Of a DNA stretch of 64,000 nt, positions 54,108-62,963 are shown one piece after another (positions within the stretch are counted from its first letter, which is position 1; each line of letters starts with the position of its first letter). The translations under genes and the position numbers were made by a program. The DNA is taken from assembly GCA_015478665.1 (NCBI GenBank), contig JADMII010000010.1, positions 1 to 64,000 on the forward strand, given 5' to 3'. Origin of the DNA: Dehalococcoidia bacterium. Lineage in GTDB: Bacteria; Chloroflexota; Dehalococcoidia; DSTF01; JACRBR01. Under the pieces are notes generated by a model. The model was not told the DNA's origin and searched no databases. It saw nothing but the letters and a program-made list of their open reading frames with translations.

Positions 54108-54136
54108 AGTATAGGAACCGCCACCGGCGAAGTCAA
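54108..54136 (-). promoter_or_regulatory. Strong sigma-70 promoter of the rpsF operon
   Basis: Minus strand: TTGACT (54136-54131), a 17-base spacer, TATACT (54113-54108). Both hexamers are one base off consensus at ideal spacing, the best promoter in the window. The predicted start is near 54101, about 105 bases before rpsF. Confidence 0.75.
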
Positions 54137-54657
54137 CGCGGGCGGGGGATAGGAGACAGACTCTCCACAATGTCCGCTACCGGGGCCGTGCAGCGCACGC
54201 GAGCTATCAACTGGGTCAATACCGCGCCCGCGAGCTCTTGGGTGCGGCGGCGAATGTCCGCTCTCCGGGCGCGTCTTGGTTCGAACGTCGATACAGAGCC
54301 GCCCATACCCTTGCGCTTCTTCGCCTTCGACTCGCATCGCTCCGAACAGTGGCGAGCGCGAACGCTGCGACCGCGGATGACATCGCGGCATCCGGCACAG
54401 CGGCGATCCGCTCGCGATACGCAGGCTTCGAGGTATGCCGCGAGGATGGCGCTGTGATCGCGCGGATCGGCGACGTTCCACACAGCGAGCTGTCCGCGCG
54501 CGTAGCTCACCGCAAAAGCGGTCAGCATCGCGCGCCGCGGTGCACGCGGCCGCACGCGCTGATTGAGCACGCGCCGAATCTCGCTTTCGCTCAGGCCCGA
54601 ACCGGAAGCAAGCGCCTTGCACGACATGTCGCGCACGCGCCGACTCGTCGAAGGCAA
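54133..54657 (-). CDS. Hypothetical zinc-knuckle protein
   Basis: Up to 174 residues. The notable element is a treble-clef-like CxxC...CxxxC cluster (RRCAGCRDVIRG...RHCSERCESKAKKRK), common in small mobile-element and plasmid proteins. A helix-rich region (GLSESEIRRVLNQ) precedes it. The N-terminal ~35 residues overlap the IS630 scar on the other strand, so the true start may be further in (for example near 54560). Its 3' end reaches the rpsF -35 box. Function unknown. Confidence 0.4.
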   Translation of the reverse strand: MPSTSRRVRDMSCKALASGSGLSESEIRRVLNQRVRPRAPRRAMLTAFAVSYARGQLAVWNVADPRDHSAILAAYLEACVSRADRRCAGCRDVIRGRSVRARHCSERCESKAKKRKGMGGSVSTFEPRRARRADIRRRTQELAGAVLTQLIARVRCTAPVADIVESLSPIPRPR

Positions 54658-54895
54658 CCTCGAGCATGCGCTCGCGAAGGCGGCGCGGCCTCGCGCGGCG
54701 CAAGCTCTCTGGCCGGGAGGAGGCGTTGCTCATCGCGACCCTGCTCGGCGCCGCCGACCGGCCGCGCGCCTTGGACGCTCGAGCTCTTGGTGGGCGCGCT
54801 CGTCGAGCTCACAGAGCACAGCTCGCTGTCGCGGGAGACCGTACGACGACGGCTCGACCAGAACGAACTGAAGCCGTGGCGCAAGGACCAGCGCG
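54555..54895 (+). pseudogene. IS630-family transposase remnant (frameshifted)
   Basis: Plus-strand fragments in three frames join into an IS630 transposase N-terminal half. SRTRRLVEGNLEHALAKA (about 54627-54680) runs into RRKLSGREEALLIATLLGAA (about 54700-54760), then WTLELLVGALVELTEHSSL and SRETVRRRLDQNELKPWRKDQ (about 54770-54892). Two frameshifts are needed, and the DDE catalytic half is missing. No terminal inverted repeats or target duplication were identified. Confidence 0.65.
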
Positions 54896-55252
54896 CTCGA
54901 CTTCGGCTGCGGCGCGACGCATCGCGCCCGGCCGAGCGCGCCGACGATGTGAGATGTGTTGCGACGCGCGAACTCCGCCGCGGTGTCGAGTCAGCGCTAC
55001 TCACGGACAGCGGCGCCTCGACAAACGTCTGAGCGACCGAATCTACGTCGGGCATCGTCCGGTCCGGTGCGGTTCAACGTGATTCCATCCTTCATCGGCT
55101 GACAGAAACGCTGCCCACCTGGCGACTGACAACATCACTGCCCATCTCCACCCGCACGACGTGCCCTCGACCCTCGCACGCGCGTACGTTATGCTCGGCG
55201 GAGCATATCGGCCTGCGATGCCGCAGATGACGATGCGCGCCAGAGGTGAACG
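54896..55252. other. Decayed spacer and tupA control region
   Basis: From the transposase scar to tupA there is no credible gene. The right part holds a palindrome and promoter candidate (55185-55207) and the AGAGGTGAACG ribosome binding site of tupA. Confidence 0.4.
55185..55207 (+). promoter_or_regulatory. Operator-like palindrome over the tupA promoter
   Basis: TATGCTC-GGCG-GAGCATA (55190-55207) is a perfect 7-4-7 inverted repeat. Its left arm contains a TATGCT -10 candidate (55190-55195; TACGTT at 55185-55190 is an alternative). A dimeric regulator bound here would occlude the promoter, so tungstate-dependent control is a natural hypothesis. Confidence 0.5.
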
Positions 55253-56260
55253 ATGCAACCCTGCTTCCGGGTCAGCCTGGCCCTCGCCGCCGTGGCCGCC
55301 GCGCTGCTGTTGGCCGCCTGTAGCGGCGGCTCCGGCGGCGCAGCGACGCACGCCTCCGGCGCCGCCGCGCGTTCCCCGGCGCCGGTCGCCACGCCGACGC
55401 GGGCGAGCGGCAACCTCATCCTCGCCACGACGACGAGCACGCAGGATACGGGCGTGCTCGACGTCCTCGTGCCGGCGTTCGAGAAGGAGAGCGGCTACAC
55501 CGTCAAGACCGTCGCCGTCGGCTCCGGGCAGGCGATCGCCATGGGCACGAGCGGCAACGCCGACGTCCTGCTCGTCCATTCGCCGGACGCCGAAAAGAAG
55601 ATGGTCGACGCCGGCGAGGGCGTCGAGCGCGCATTGGTCATGCATAATGACTTCGTCATCGTCGGCCCCGCTTCCGACGCGGCGGGCGTGAAGTCGGCGA
55701 AGACGACCGCTGCGGCGATGACGGCGATCGCGGACAAGCGGGCGACGTTCATCAGCCGCGGGGATGACTCGGGGACGAACGCGCTGGAGCTCAAGCTCTG
55801 GAAGTCGCTGAACATCGACCCCTCAAACCAGTCGTGGTACCAGAAGACGGGCCAGGGCATGGGTGCGACCTTGCAGGTGACGGATCAGAAAAATGCGTAC
55901 ACCATCTCCGATCGCGGCACGTACTTGTCGCAGAAGAAGAACCTCGGCCTCCAGATCCTGTTCCAGGGCGATCCGGCGCTCCTCAACGTCTACCATGTCA
56001 TCGTCGTCAATCCGGCGAAGCACGCGAACCTGAACGCCGTCGGGGCCCGCGCCTTCGCGGCGTTCATCGTACGCCCAGACATCCAGGCGCTGATCGCGAA
56101 GTTCGGCGTCGACAGGTTCGGCCAACCGCTCTTCTTCGCCGACGCCGGCAAGCCCGACCCGACGGGCCCCAGCGCCGCGACCGCAGGCACGACTACGCAG
56201 CCGGCGACGGCACGCGCGCTGACGCCGGCTGCGCCGCCGACCGCCGCTGCCGCCCGCTGA
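55253..56260 (+). CDS. tupA: Tungstate ABC transporter, substrate-binding lipoprotein
   Basis: 335 residues. A lipoprotein signal ends at LLLAAC (Cys23), followed by an Ala/Ser/Thr linker. The TupA signature is clear: LATTTSTQDTGVLDVLVPAFE (TTTS oxyanion-binding motif) near residues 57-77, then GQAIAMGTSGNADVLLVHSP and SRGDDSGTN. These residues bind tungstate tightly and select it over molybdate in characterised TupA proteins. A C-terminal Thr/Ala/Pro-rich tail is unusual. Permease and ATPase genes follow. Confidence 0.93.
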   Translation: MQPCFRVSLALAAVAAALLLAACSGGSGGAATHASGAAARSPAPVATPTRASGNLILATTTSTQDTGVLDVLVPAFEKESGYTVKTVAVGSGQAIAMGTSGNADVLLVHSPDAEKKMVDAGEGVERALVMHNDFVIVGPASDAAGVKSAKTTAAAMTAIADKRATFISRGDDSGTNALELKLWKSLNIDPSNQSWYQKTGQGMGATLQVTDQKNAYTISDRGTYLSQKKNLGLQILFQGDPALLNVYHVIVVNPAKHANLNAVGARAFAAFIVRPDIQALIAKFGVDRFGQPLFFADAGKPDPTGPSAATAGTTTQPATARALTPAAPPTAAAAR

Positions 56261-56306
56261 AACGCGGCCGTCGCGTTCGGACGCACCACCGGGATCGAGG
56301 CACGCG

Positions 56307-57080
56307 ATGGACTTACTCTGGGACGGCCTGAAGAGCGCCATCCACCTGCTCGCGCACAACGACGGCGCGGTCTACTCGATCGCCCTGCGTTCCGTATACG
56401 TCTCCGGCGTCGCGACGCTGATCAGCCTCGTCGTCGGCGTCGGCATCGGCTCGGTGCTCGCGTTCCGCCGCTTCCCGGGCCGGCTGCTGGCGCTGACGCT
56501 CGTCAACACCGGCATGGGATTCCCACCCGTCGTCATCGGCCTCTTCGTGGCGATCCTCCTCTGGCGCAGCGGGCCGCTCGGTGAACTCGGCTGGATCTAC
56601 ACGACGAAGGCGATGGTCATCGCGCAGGTGATCATCGCCGCGCCCGTGATCACCGGCTTCACCGCCGCCTCGCTGGCCGCGCTCGACCCGCGGCTGCGGC
56701 TGCAGGTGTACGCGCTCGGCGCCTCGCGGCTGCAGATGCTGTGGATACTCCTGCGCGAAGTACGCCTGCCGCTGCTCGCCGCCGTGATGGCCGGCTTCGG
56801 CGCGGCGATCTCCGAAGTCGGCGCATCGGTGATGACCGGCGGCAACATCGCCGGCCAGACGCGTGTGCTGACGGGCGCGATCCTGCTCGAGCAGAGCCGC
56901 GGCGAGTTCGGCGCCGCCATCGCGCTCGGCATCATCCTGCTGGGGATGATGATCGCCGTGAACCTTCTCTTCACCTGGGTGCAACTGGGCATCCGGCGTG
57001 AGCGCCGGTCTGCGGCACCGGCTGCCGACCCGGAGCCGGCGATGCCCGCCACCGCGACTGTGTCGTGGAGACGCGACTGA
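56307..57080 (+). CDS. tupB: Tungstate ABC transporter permease
   Basis: 257 residues with five to six membrane helices. The EAA-type loop is ALGASRLQMLWILLREVRLP, and GGNIAGQTRVLTGAILLEQSRGEF is typical of TupB. It lies 46 bases after tupA and overlaps the ATPase gene by 16 bases. The last ~25 residues are a polar Ala/Pro-rich tail. Confidence 0.92.
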   Translation: MDLLWDGLKSAIHLLAHNDGAVYSIALRSVYVSGVATLISLVVGVGIGSVLAFRRFPGRLLALTLVNTGMGFPPVVIGLFVAILLWRSGPLGELGWIYTTKAMVIAQVIIAAPVITGFTAASLAALDPRLRLQVYALGASRLQMLWILLREVRLPLLAAVMAGFGAAISEVGASVMTGGNIAGQTRVLTGAILLEQSRGEFGAAIALGIILLGMMIAVNLLFTWVQLGIRRERRSAAPAADPEPAMPATATVSWRRD

Positions 57081-58159
57081 CGTCCGCGCCCAAGCTCAGC
57101 CTGCGCGGCGTCATCGTGCGGCGTGCCGGCCACGTCGTGCTCGACGTCCCGGCGCTCGACGTCGCGGCTGGCGAGGCGCTGGCGATCATCGGCCCCAACG
57201 GCGCCGGCAAGACGACGCTCCTGCTCCAGCTCGCGCTGCTCGAGCGAGCGGCGGCCGGGCAGGTGCTGTTCGAAGGCGGACCGGCCCACGGCCGCGAGCT
57301 GTCGCTGCGCCGGCGCATGGCCGTCGTCTTCCAGCAGCCGCTGCTGCTCGACCGCAGCGTCCGCTCGAACGTCGAGGCGGGCTTGCGGCTGCGCGGCGTG
57401 CGCAAGGGCGAGCGGCGTGCGCGCGCACGGCACTGGCTCGCCCGGTTCGGTGTCGAGCCTCTGGCCGACCGCGACGCGCACGCGCTCTCCGGCGGCGAGG
57501 CGCAGCGCGTCAGCCTCGCCCGCGCCTTCGCGCTCGATCCCGAGGTGCTGCTGCTCGACGAGCCCTTTAGCGCGCTCGACCAGCCGACGCGCGCAGCGCT
57601 GACCGAAGACCTGGCGGCCGTGCTCGCCGACACGCCGCTGACGTCCGTGCTGGTGACCCACGACCACGACGAGGCGGCGCGCCTCGGCGACCGCGTCGCC
57701 GTGCTCATCGGCGGCCGCATCCGCCAGGCCGGCACGCCCGCCGAGGTCTTCGGCGCACCGGCCGACGCGGCGGTCGCGGCATTCGTCGGCGTCCAGACGA
57801 TGTTCGATGCCACCGTTGCCTCGCGCGCCGGCGGCATCGTCGTCCTCCAAGCCGGTCCGCATCGCATCGACGCGGTCGACGATGGCGGCGCCTTCGCGCG
57901 CGCGCTCGTCTGCCTGCGCCCGGAGGACGTGGGCGTCACACGCGTCGACGTGAGTGCCAGCAGCATGCGCAACCGCATTCCGGCGCGCGTGCGCCAGATC
58001 ACGACGACGGGCGCGGCCGCGCGGGTCGAGCTGGACTGCGGATTCCCGCTCGTCGCGCAGATCACGCGTCGCTCGCTCGATGACCTCGGACTGGACGCCG
58101 GCATGGAGGTCGTGGCGTCGTTCAAGGCGACGGCGGTGCACCTGATCGCGAAGGCGTGA
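57065..58159 (+). CDS. tupC: Tungstate ABC transporter ATPase with C-terminal TOBE domain
   Basis: 364 residues. Walker A is GPNGAGKT, the signature is LSGGEAQRVSLARAFALDP, Walker B LLLDEPFSALD and the H-loop VLVTHDHDEA. The final ~100 residues look like a TOBE domain, which in relatives such as ModC and CysA can bind the oxyanion and gate transport. GTG 57065 overlaps tupB. The transporter set is complete in one operon. Confidence 0.92.
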   Translation: METRLTSAPKLSLRGVIVRRAGHVVLDVPALDVAAGEALAIIGPNGAGKTTLLLQLALLERAAAGQVLFEGGPAHGRELSLRRRMAVVFQQPLLLDRSVRSNVEAGLRLRGVRKGERRARARHWLARFGVEPLADRDAHALSGGEAQRVSLARAFALDPEVLLLDEPFSALDQPTRAALTEDLAAVLADTPLTSVLVTHDHDEAARLGDRVAVLIGGRIRQAGTPAEVFGAPADAAVAAFVGVQTMFDATVASRAGGIVVLQAGPHRIDAVDDGGAFARALVCLRPEDVGVTRVDVSASSMRNRIPARVRQITTTGAAARVELDCGFPLVAQITRRSLDDLGLDAGMEVVASFKATAVHLIAKA

Positions 58160-58325
58160 CTTCGGCTGCCGAGACGCCGTTCGCGGAGCGACCAGCTTCG
58201 CCACCTCCGCGGGCGACGGCGTCACCCGGGCAGCGTTGCCGCGTCTGCGTCGATGGACGCCGCACCATGCGGGGATACTCCCCCGACACGCAGTGGAGAG
58301 GGCAACGGCGAGGCTACCGGGCGCG

Positions 58326-59027
58326 CTACGGCTCGCCGGCGACCGCCCGCGCCACCTTCAGCACGTCGAGATTGTCGGCGATGACGCCGTCGACGCCCCA
58401 GCCGATCAGCTCCTGCGCGCGGTGCGGGTTGTTCACCGTCCATGCATACACCTCGAGCCCGGCGTCGTGCAGCTCATCGACGACCGCCGCCGAGAGCAGC
58501 GTATGGCGGATCGACGTGCCGGCCGGCGGATACGCCTCGTGGACGCGGCGGCGGAGCGCGTCGAGCCCGGCGCGGTTCTTCACCGAGTAGAACATGCGCA
58601 TGCTCGTGCTGGCCCGGCCGAGGCGGTCGAGCAGCGCCCACTCGTGCGACGACACGCTCGTCTCGGGCATCATCGACGCGTTCTCGCGATAGAGATCGAG
58701 CACGGCATCGGCGGCTCGCGGCGTGCGTGACTTGATGTCCAGGAAGAGGCGCGTCCGGCCGTCAATCGCGCGCAGCAACTCGCGCAGGCCGAGCACGCCC
58801 CACGACCAGCGGATGTACCAGCGGTCGTACAGGATCGGCAGCGCGGGCAGCTTGCGCTCGTGCCGCAGGGACAGCTTCCCGTGATAGTGCCAGAGGTCGC
58901 ACTCAATGGCATCGGCGCCGATGGCGAGCGCGCCTTCGAGCGCGTGCAGGTTATTGCCCGCGCGGTGCGCGATGCTACACGGGCGTTGCTGCGTGGCGGG
59001 GCGAAACGCGGATTCCGGGACGGGCAC
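58326..59027 (-). CDS. Glycerophosphodiester phosphodiesterase family protein
   Basis: 233-aa TIM-barrel protein without signal peptide, so cytoplasmic. Catalytic residues are visible: AHRAG, ECDLW (Glu and Asp) and LSLRHE, and later the FLDIKSRT strand. GDPDs cleave glycerophosphodiesters to glycerol-3-phosphate, which would feed GlpD. GTG 59027 has no strong ribosome binding site; the gene follows yjbQ by ten bases. Confidence 0.88.
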   Translation of the reverse strand: MPVPESAFRPATQQRPCSIAHRAGNNLHALEGALAIGADAIECDLWHYHGKLSLRHERKLPALPILYDRWYIRWSWGVLGLRELLRAIDGRTRLFLDIKSRTPRAADAVLDLYRENASMMPETSVSSHEWALLDRLGRASTSMRMFYSVKNRAGLDALRRRVHEAYPPAGTSIRHTLLSAAVVDELHDAGLEVYAWTVNNPHRAQELIGWGVDGVIADNLDVLKVARAVAGEP

Positions 59028-59037
59028 GGGTGCGCCG

Positions 59038-59541
59038 TTACGCCATCCCCACGACGTTGATCAGCAGGCGTCGCGGCCGAGGGTGGTCGAGCTCGATCAA
59101 GAAGACGCGCTGCCAGCGGCCGAGCGAGATGCGCCCATCGACGATCGGGATCGTCTCGCTCGTTCCGAGGAAGAGGTGCTGGCAGTGGGAGTGGCCGTTC
59201 GCACACTCGTCCTCGTTCATGTTCACCGTACGGCGCGTGAAGTCGTTGTGCTCATAGTACGAGCCGGGCGGCGCGAACTGGCGCAGCAGGCGGCCGAGGT
59301 CACGCAGGAGCAGGGGCTCGTTCTCGTTGATCTTGATCGCGGCGGTCGTGTGCTGCGAGAAGACCGTCACCTGCCCGAACTGCACACCGGACTGGTCGAC
59401 GACCCGCACCACGTCGTCGGTGACGTCGATGAACTCGGGCGCCGTCGTCGTCTCGAATTCGACCGACTCGCAGAGGACGCGCGCTGCCGGGGCGTCCGCC
59501 CGCGCGATCGTCTCACGGCGCGCTTCCAGAGTCCGTTCCAT
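59038..59541 (-). CDS. YjbQ family (UPF0047) protein
   Basis: 167 residues. Family motifs are QVTVFSQHTTAAIKINENEP, NDFTRRTVNMNEDECANGHSH and LGRWQRVFLIELD. The two His clusters form a metal site. Some members show weak thiamine-phosphate synthase activity, so 'secondary thiamine-phosphate synthase' is a common label, but the physiological role is unclear. A ~35-residue N-terminal lead-in is longer than usual; an internal start is possible. Confidence 0.88.
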   Translation of the reverse strand: MERTLEARRETIARADAPAARVLCESVEFETTTAPEFIDVTDDVVRVVDQSGVQFGQVTVFSQHTTAAIKINENEPLLLRDLGRLLRQFAPPGSYYEHNDFTRRTVNMNEDECANGHSHCQHLFLGTSETIPIVDGRISLGRWQRVFLIELDHPRPRRLLINVVGMA

Positions 59542-59760
59542 TTCACCGCCTTCATCGTCCGGATGGCCGCTCCCGTCATTCTCACGGACGGCCCAGCCGA
59601 GCGCAATTCGGGCCGCGCATAAGGAGTACGGGACGGCGGAGCCCGGGGATCAGGAGGCGGCCGGCATCGCTCCGACGCCGACGCGGACGACGTGCCGGCG
59701 CCGCGCAGCATCGATCGGCGCGCGAAGGACAGGCGCGCTACGTGGCCCGCGCCCGTCCGT

Positions 59761-60261
59761 TCAGCTGACGGTGATGGTGCCCTTCATCTGCCCCGGGTGG
59801 ACGTCACACTCATAGAAGTACGTGCCCGGCATCAGCACCGCCTTCAGTTCCTGCGTCCCGGGGCCGATCGCGACGTCCGTCATGCCCAGCGATGCGCCGC
59901 TGGCATCGCTGCCCCTGTAGAGGTGGATGTTGTGCGCGACGCCGGTGTCCTGGTTGTTCAGCGCGATCGTCACCGCGCCGGCCGGCGCCGTGAGCGACGT
60001 CTTGTCGAAGCTGATGTTCTCCGCCCGCAGGGCGAGCAGCGTCGATCCATTGGCGCCAGCGCCCGTCGAGGCTGCGGTCGCGCCAGCCGAGGGAGAGGCG
60101 CCCGCCATCGCCGACGGGGCGGCGGCCGCGGCTTCGGTCGGCGCCGGCTGCGTCGACGTCGCGCCCGAGTAGCCGCCGCTGCCACAGGAGCTCAGCGCGA
60201 GCGCCATCACGACCGTGGCTGCGATCACGACACCGACGCCCGCGCGTCTTCGGTTCAGCAT
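59761..60261 (-). CDS. Cupredoxin-domain lipoprotein (blue copper)
   Basis: 166 residues. The signal ends in ALSSC, followed by a ~50-residue Ala/Pro/Ser linker and a plastocyanin-like domain (about 75-166). Type 1 copper ligands are recognisable: His in VAHNIHLY, Cys in YFYECDVHPGQMKG, with the following His and Met. It should carry electrons or hold copper at the outer membrane face. GGAGG precedes ATG 60261. There are no copper-pump or oxidase genes next to it. Confidence 0.85.
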   Translation of the reverse strand: MLNRRRAGVGVVIAATVVMALALSSCGSGGYSGATSTQPAPTEAAAAAPSAMAGASPSAGATAASTGAGANGSTLLALRAENISFDKTSLTAPAGAVTIALNNQDTGVAHNIHLYRGSDASGASLGMTDVAIGPGTQELKAVLMPGTYFYECDVHPGQMKGTITVS

Positions 60262-60405
60262 GCATCCTCCTCGGCGCTCCAACAATCCCCGGTATGCATA
60301 CGGCGAGCGAAGGCGCACGGATCTCTCGCCAGCGAGCCAAACCGGCCGTCTGCAGCGCCCTGGCTCCGGCGAGCGATCGTGCCCTGTTATGTCGATGGAA
60401 TGACG

Positions 60406-60792
60406 CTACAGCGGCTGCCGGCCGCCGAACCCGGCGTCGATCTCGTGCCACCACTCGATGCGCTCTTCACCGAGCCGCCAGCACAGGTAGACGACGCGCC
60501 CATCACGCTCCGCGGGGAAATCGACCAAGCCCTCGTCGAGCCCCTTGAGCTCGACGCCCCAATCGTTGATCCGCGCCAGGCGCTCGTTCAGCTGGCGGAC
60601 CAGCTCCTCGGCGCGGCGGCGCTGGCGTTCGAGCTCGTCCTCGCTGCGCACGTGTCCGTTGCCTGTCGCCTTCTCGACGATCCGCGCGAGTCCGATGCGC
60701 AGGTCATCGATCGCGCGCTTCAAGCCCTGCATCGCCATGAGCTCGTCGCGCACCTTCGGGACCATCGCCTGCGCCTGTTCGAGCGTGAACAT
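60406..60792 (-). CDS. DUF2203 family protein
   Basis: 128 residues. The N-terminal half is helical ([20 protein letters not shown]), the C-terminal half carries the diagnostic [21 protein letters not shown] and [19 protein letters not shown]. Function is unknown across the family. It follows pmbA by 32 bases and is probably co-transcribed. Confidence 0.85.
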   Translation of the reverse strand: MFTLEQAQAMVPKVRDELMAMQGLKRAIDDLRIGLARIVEKATGNGHVRSEDELERQRRRAEELVRQLNERLARINDWGVELKGLDEGLVDFPAERDGRVVYLCWRLGEERIEWWHEIDAGFGGRQPL

Positions 60793-60824
60793 TCAGCTGT
60801 GCGCCGGGAGCCGCATCGGCGCGC

Positions 60825-62174
60825 TCACATCTCGCTGATGCCGGTGAAGTTCCACTCCCCCAGCTTGAGCGCCGGCATGCGGCGCACGCCGCCGCCGAGG
60901 TCGCCGAGCAGCAGCATCGCCTCGCGGCCGATGGCGTCAACGTGGTTGAGCGCCTCCAGGTAGCCCTGCGTGAAGCGCATGTTGCGCACCGGGCCGACGA
61001 TCCTGCCGTCCTCGACGAGGAAGGTGCCATCGCGGGTCATGCCCGTGACGACGACGTTCAGCGGGTGCACGGTGCGCGTATACCAGAAGCGGGTGACGAT
61101 GAGGCCGCGCCTGATATCGCGCACCATCTCCTCCGTCGTCGCGTCGCCCGTCGCCATGAACATGTTCATCGGGATCGGCCCGAACGTGACGCCTGCGGGG
61201 AGCGCGTGGCCCGTCGAGCGGGTGTCGCCGCCCTGCTTGCCGGCGAGGTAGCTGTCCCAGACGACGCCCTTCGCCACGCCGCGGTCGATGAGGTCGACGT
61301 GCTGTTTCGGGACGCCCTCGTAGTCGAACGGCTCGGCGATGCCGTCCGGCGACAGGCCGTCGTCCCAGATGCTCACGCTCTCTGCCATCACGCGCTCGCC
61401 GATGCGGCCGGAGAGGAAGCTCCGCTTCTCGATGAACGGCAGCGCGCTGAAGGAGAGGTACGAGAAGAAGTCCAGCAGGTCGACCGCCGCGTACGGCGTC
61501 AGCAGCACCTCGTACACGCCCGGCTCGACCGTGCGCGGGTTGACGCCTCGCAGCGTCACATCGACGGCCTCTTGCGCGATCGCCTCGCCGTCGATGTCGC
61601 CGGCGTCCTTGCTGGCGCGCGCGGCGTACCCGCTCGACGTCTCCGACATGATGACGGTGTTGATGTCGGCCTGCGTCTGCCGGTGGTAACCCCAGACGCC
61701 CAGCGAGTTGGCGACGGCGAACTCCTGCAGGCTCGTATGGTAGGCGCCCGCCGCCGTCAGCGCCGCGCGCAGGGAGGCATCGCAGATCTGCTGGACGACG
61801 CCCGCGCGCTCCTCCGGGCCGCAGCGGGCCGTCCGCTCGACGAACGCGTCCGCGGGCGCGATCGGCTGCGGCCGCGGCAGCGTGCGGAAGTCTTCGTTCT
61901 CCCGCTGGTGCTGCGCCAGATCGAGCGCGCGGGCGGCGACGCGGGCGAGCGCTTCAGCAGACAGTTCGTTTGTCGACGCCACGCCGATCTTCCGGCCGAT
62001 GACGGCGCGCACCCGAACGTCGACGTCGCTCTGCTCGACGTTCTGATGAATGTAGTTGTTGGCGAAGCGCGTCAGGGCAGAGTCGTTCGCGAAGACTTCG
62101 ACTTCCGTCTGGTCCGCGCGGCTCGCGCCCAGGACCGCCTCGGCGATGCGCTTGAGTTCGCCTTCACCGAGCAT
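60825..62174 (-). CDS. pmbA: TldD/PmbA (TldE) family protein
   Basis: 449 residues of the metalloprotease-related family. It lacks the HExxxH motif of TldD and matches the PmbA/TldE type: VEVFANDSALTRFANNYIHQ near the start, FSALPFIEKRSFLSGRIGERV, and GVVWDSYLAGKQGGDTRSTGHA. TldD/TldE heterodimers cleave unfolded or modified peptides; the TldD partner is not seen in this window. It follows comF by about 93 bases and precedes the DUF2203 gene. Confidence 0.9.
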   Translation of the reverse strand: MLGEGELKRIAEAVLGASRADQTEVEVFANDSALTRFANNYIHQNVEQSDVDVRVRAVIGRKIGVASTNELSAEALARVAARALDLAQHQRENEDFRTLPRPQPIAPADAFVERTARCGPEERAGVVQQICDASLRAALTAAGAYHTSLQEFAVANSLGVWGYHRQTQADINTVIMSETSSGYAARASKDAGDIDGEAIAQEAVDVTLRGVNPRTVEPGVYEVLLTPYAAVDLLDFFSYLSFSALPFIEKRSFLSGRIGERVMAESVSIWDDGLSPDGIAEPFDYEGVPKQHVDLIDRGVAKGVVWDSYLAGKQGGDTRSTGHALPAGVTFGPIPMNMFMATGDATTEEMVRDIRRGLIVTRFWYTRTVHPLNVVVTGMTRDGTFLVEDGRIVGPVRNMRFTQGYLEALNHVDAIGREAMLLLGDLGGGVRRMPALKLGEWNFTGISEM

Positions 62175-62267
62175 CGGCCCCGCGCTTCCGTACGCTGCCC
62201 CGCGGTGCGTCCGCGCCGCGCGGTCGTATGACTATCGCCCATTCCTTGCGGGTCATCAACCCCGACG

Positions 62268-62963
62268 TCAGTCGGCGCGCGCCCAGACGAGGCAGCGGAC
62301 CGCAGCGACGCCGCAAGCACGGAGCGCTTCCGCGCAGGCATCGAGCGTGGCGCCGGTGGTGGCGACGTCGTCGACCAGCAGCAGCCGCCGTCCGTCGACG
62401 CGCTCGAGGTCCGCGGCGAAGGCGCCGCGCATGATCGCCAGACGCTCGTCGCGGTGCATCGTCGTCACCAGCGGCGCCGTGTTCCGGACACGACGTAGCG
62501 CCCGTCGGTCGAGGGGCAGCCCGGAGCGGCGCGCGAGCCAGCCGGCGAGCATCGCCGCCTGGTTGTAGCCGCGCGAGCGCTCGCGGCTGTGATGCAGCGG
62601 CACCGGCACGATGAGATCGGCATCGTCGTCCGCCGCATGGGCGGCCATCAACCGCGCCATCGGCTCGGCGAGCGCGGTCATGCCCTCGTACTTCAGTTCG
62701 TGCACGAGCCGGCGCGCCCCCGCCTCCATCACGTACGCCGCACGCAGCCCGTCGAACGCCGGCGGCGATGCGCGGCAGTGTCGGCAGGGCCGGCTGCGCG
62801 GCGATGCCATCCAGCAGCGCGGGCAGCGGCCGCCATCGGCGGCCGGCAAGGCACCGGCGCAGGCGTCGCAGAGCAACGTGCCGCCGCGCTGGCAGAGCGC
62901 GCACTGCGGCGGGAAGACGAGGTCGATCGCCCCGCGGGACAGGCGGCCGAGAAGCTGCATCAT
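62268..62963 (-). CDS. comF: ComF family phosphoribosyltransferase-like protein
   Basis: 231 residues. An N-terminal zinc ribbon (CALC, CDAC, CPRC and CRHC cysteine pairs, about residues 21-62) is followed by a PRTase fold with the PRPP-binding LLVDDVATTGATLDAC. ComF proteins are needed for DNA uptake in competent bacteria; the molecular role is not settled. A TATACT -10 lies 11 bases before the ATG, leaving a 4-5 base leader. Confidence 0.9.
   Translation of the reverse strand: MMQLLGRLSRGAIDLVFPPQCALCQRGGTLLCDACAGALPAADGGRCPRCWMASPRSRPCRHCRASPPAFDGLRAAYVMEAGARRLVHELKYEGMTALAEPMARLMAAHAADDDADLIVPVPLHHSRERSRGYNQAAMLAGWLARRSGLPLDRRALRRVRNTAPLVTTMHRDERLAIMRGAFAADLERVDGRRLLLVDDVATTGATLDACAEALRACGVAAVRCLVWARAD

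Noticed and set aside
54591-55055. 154-codon minus-strand frame opposite the IS630 scar
   Set aside because: Ser/Arg-rich translation typical of the antisense of a coding strand; the plus strand carries recognisable transposase segments.
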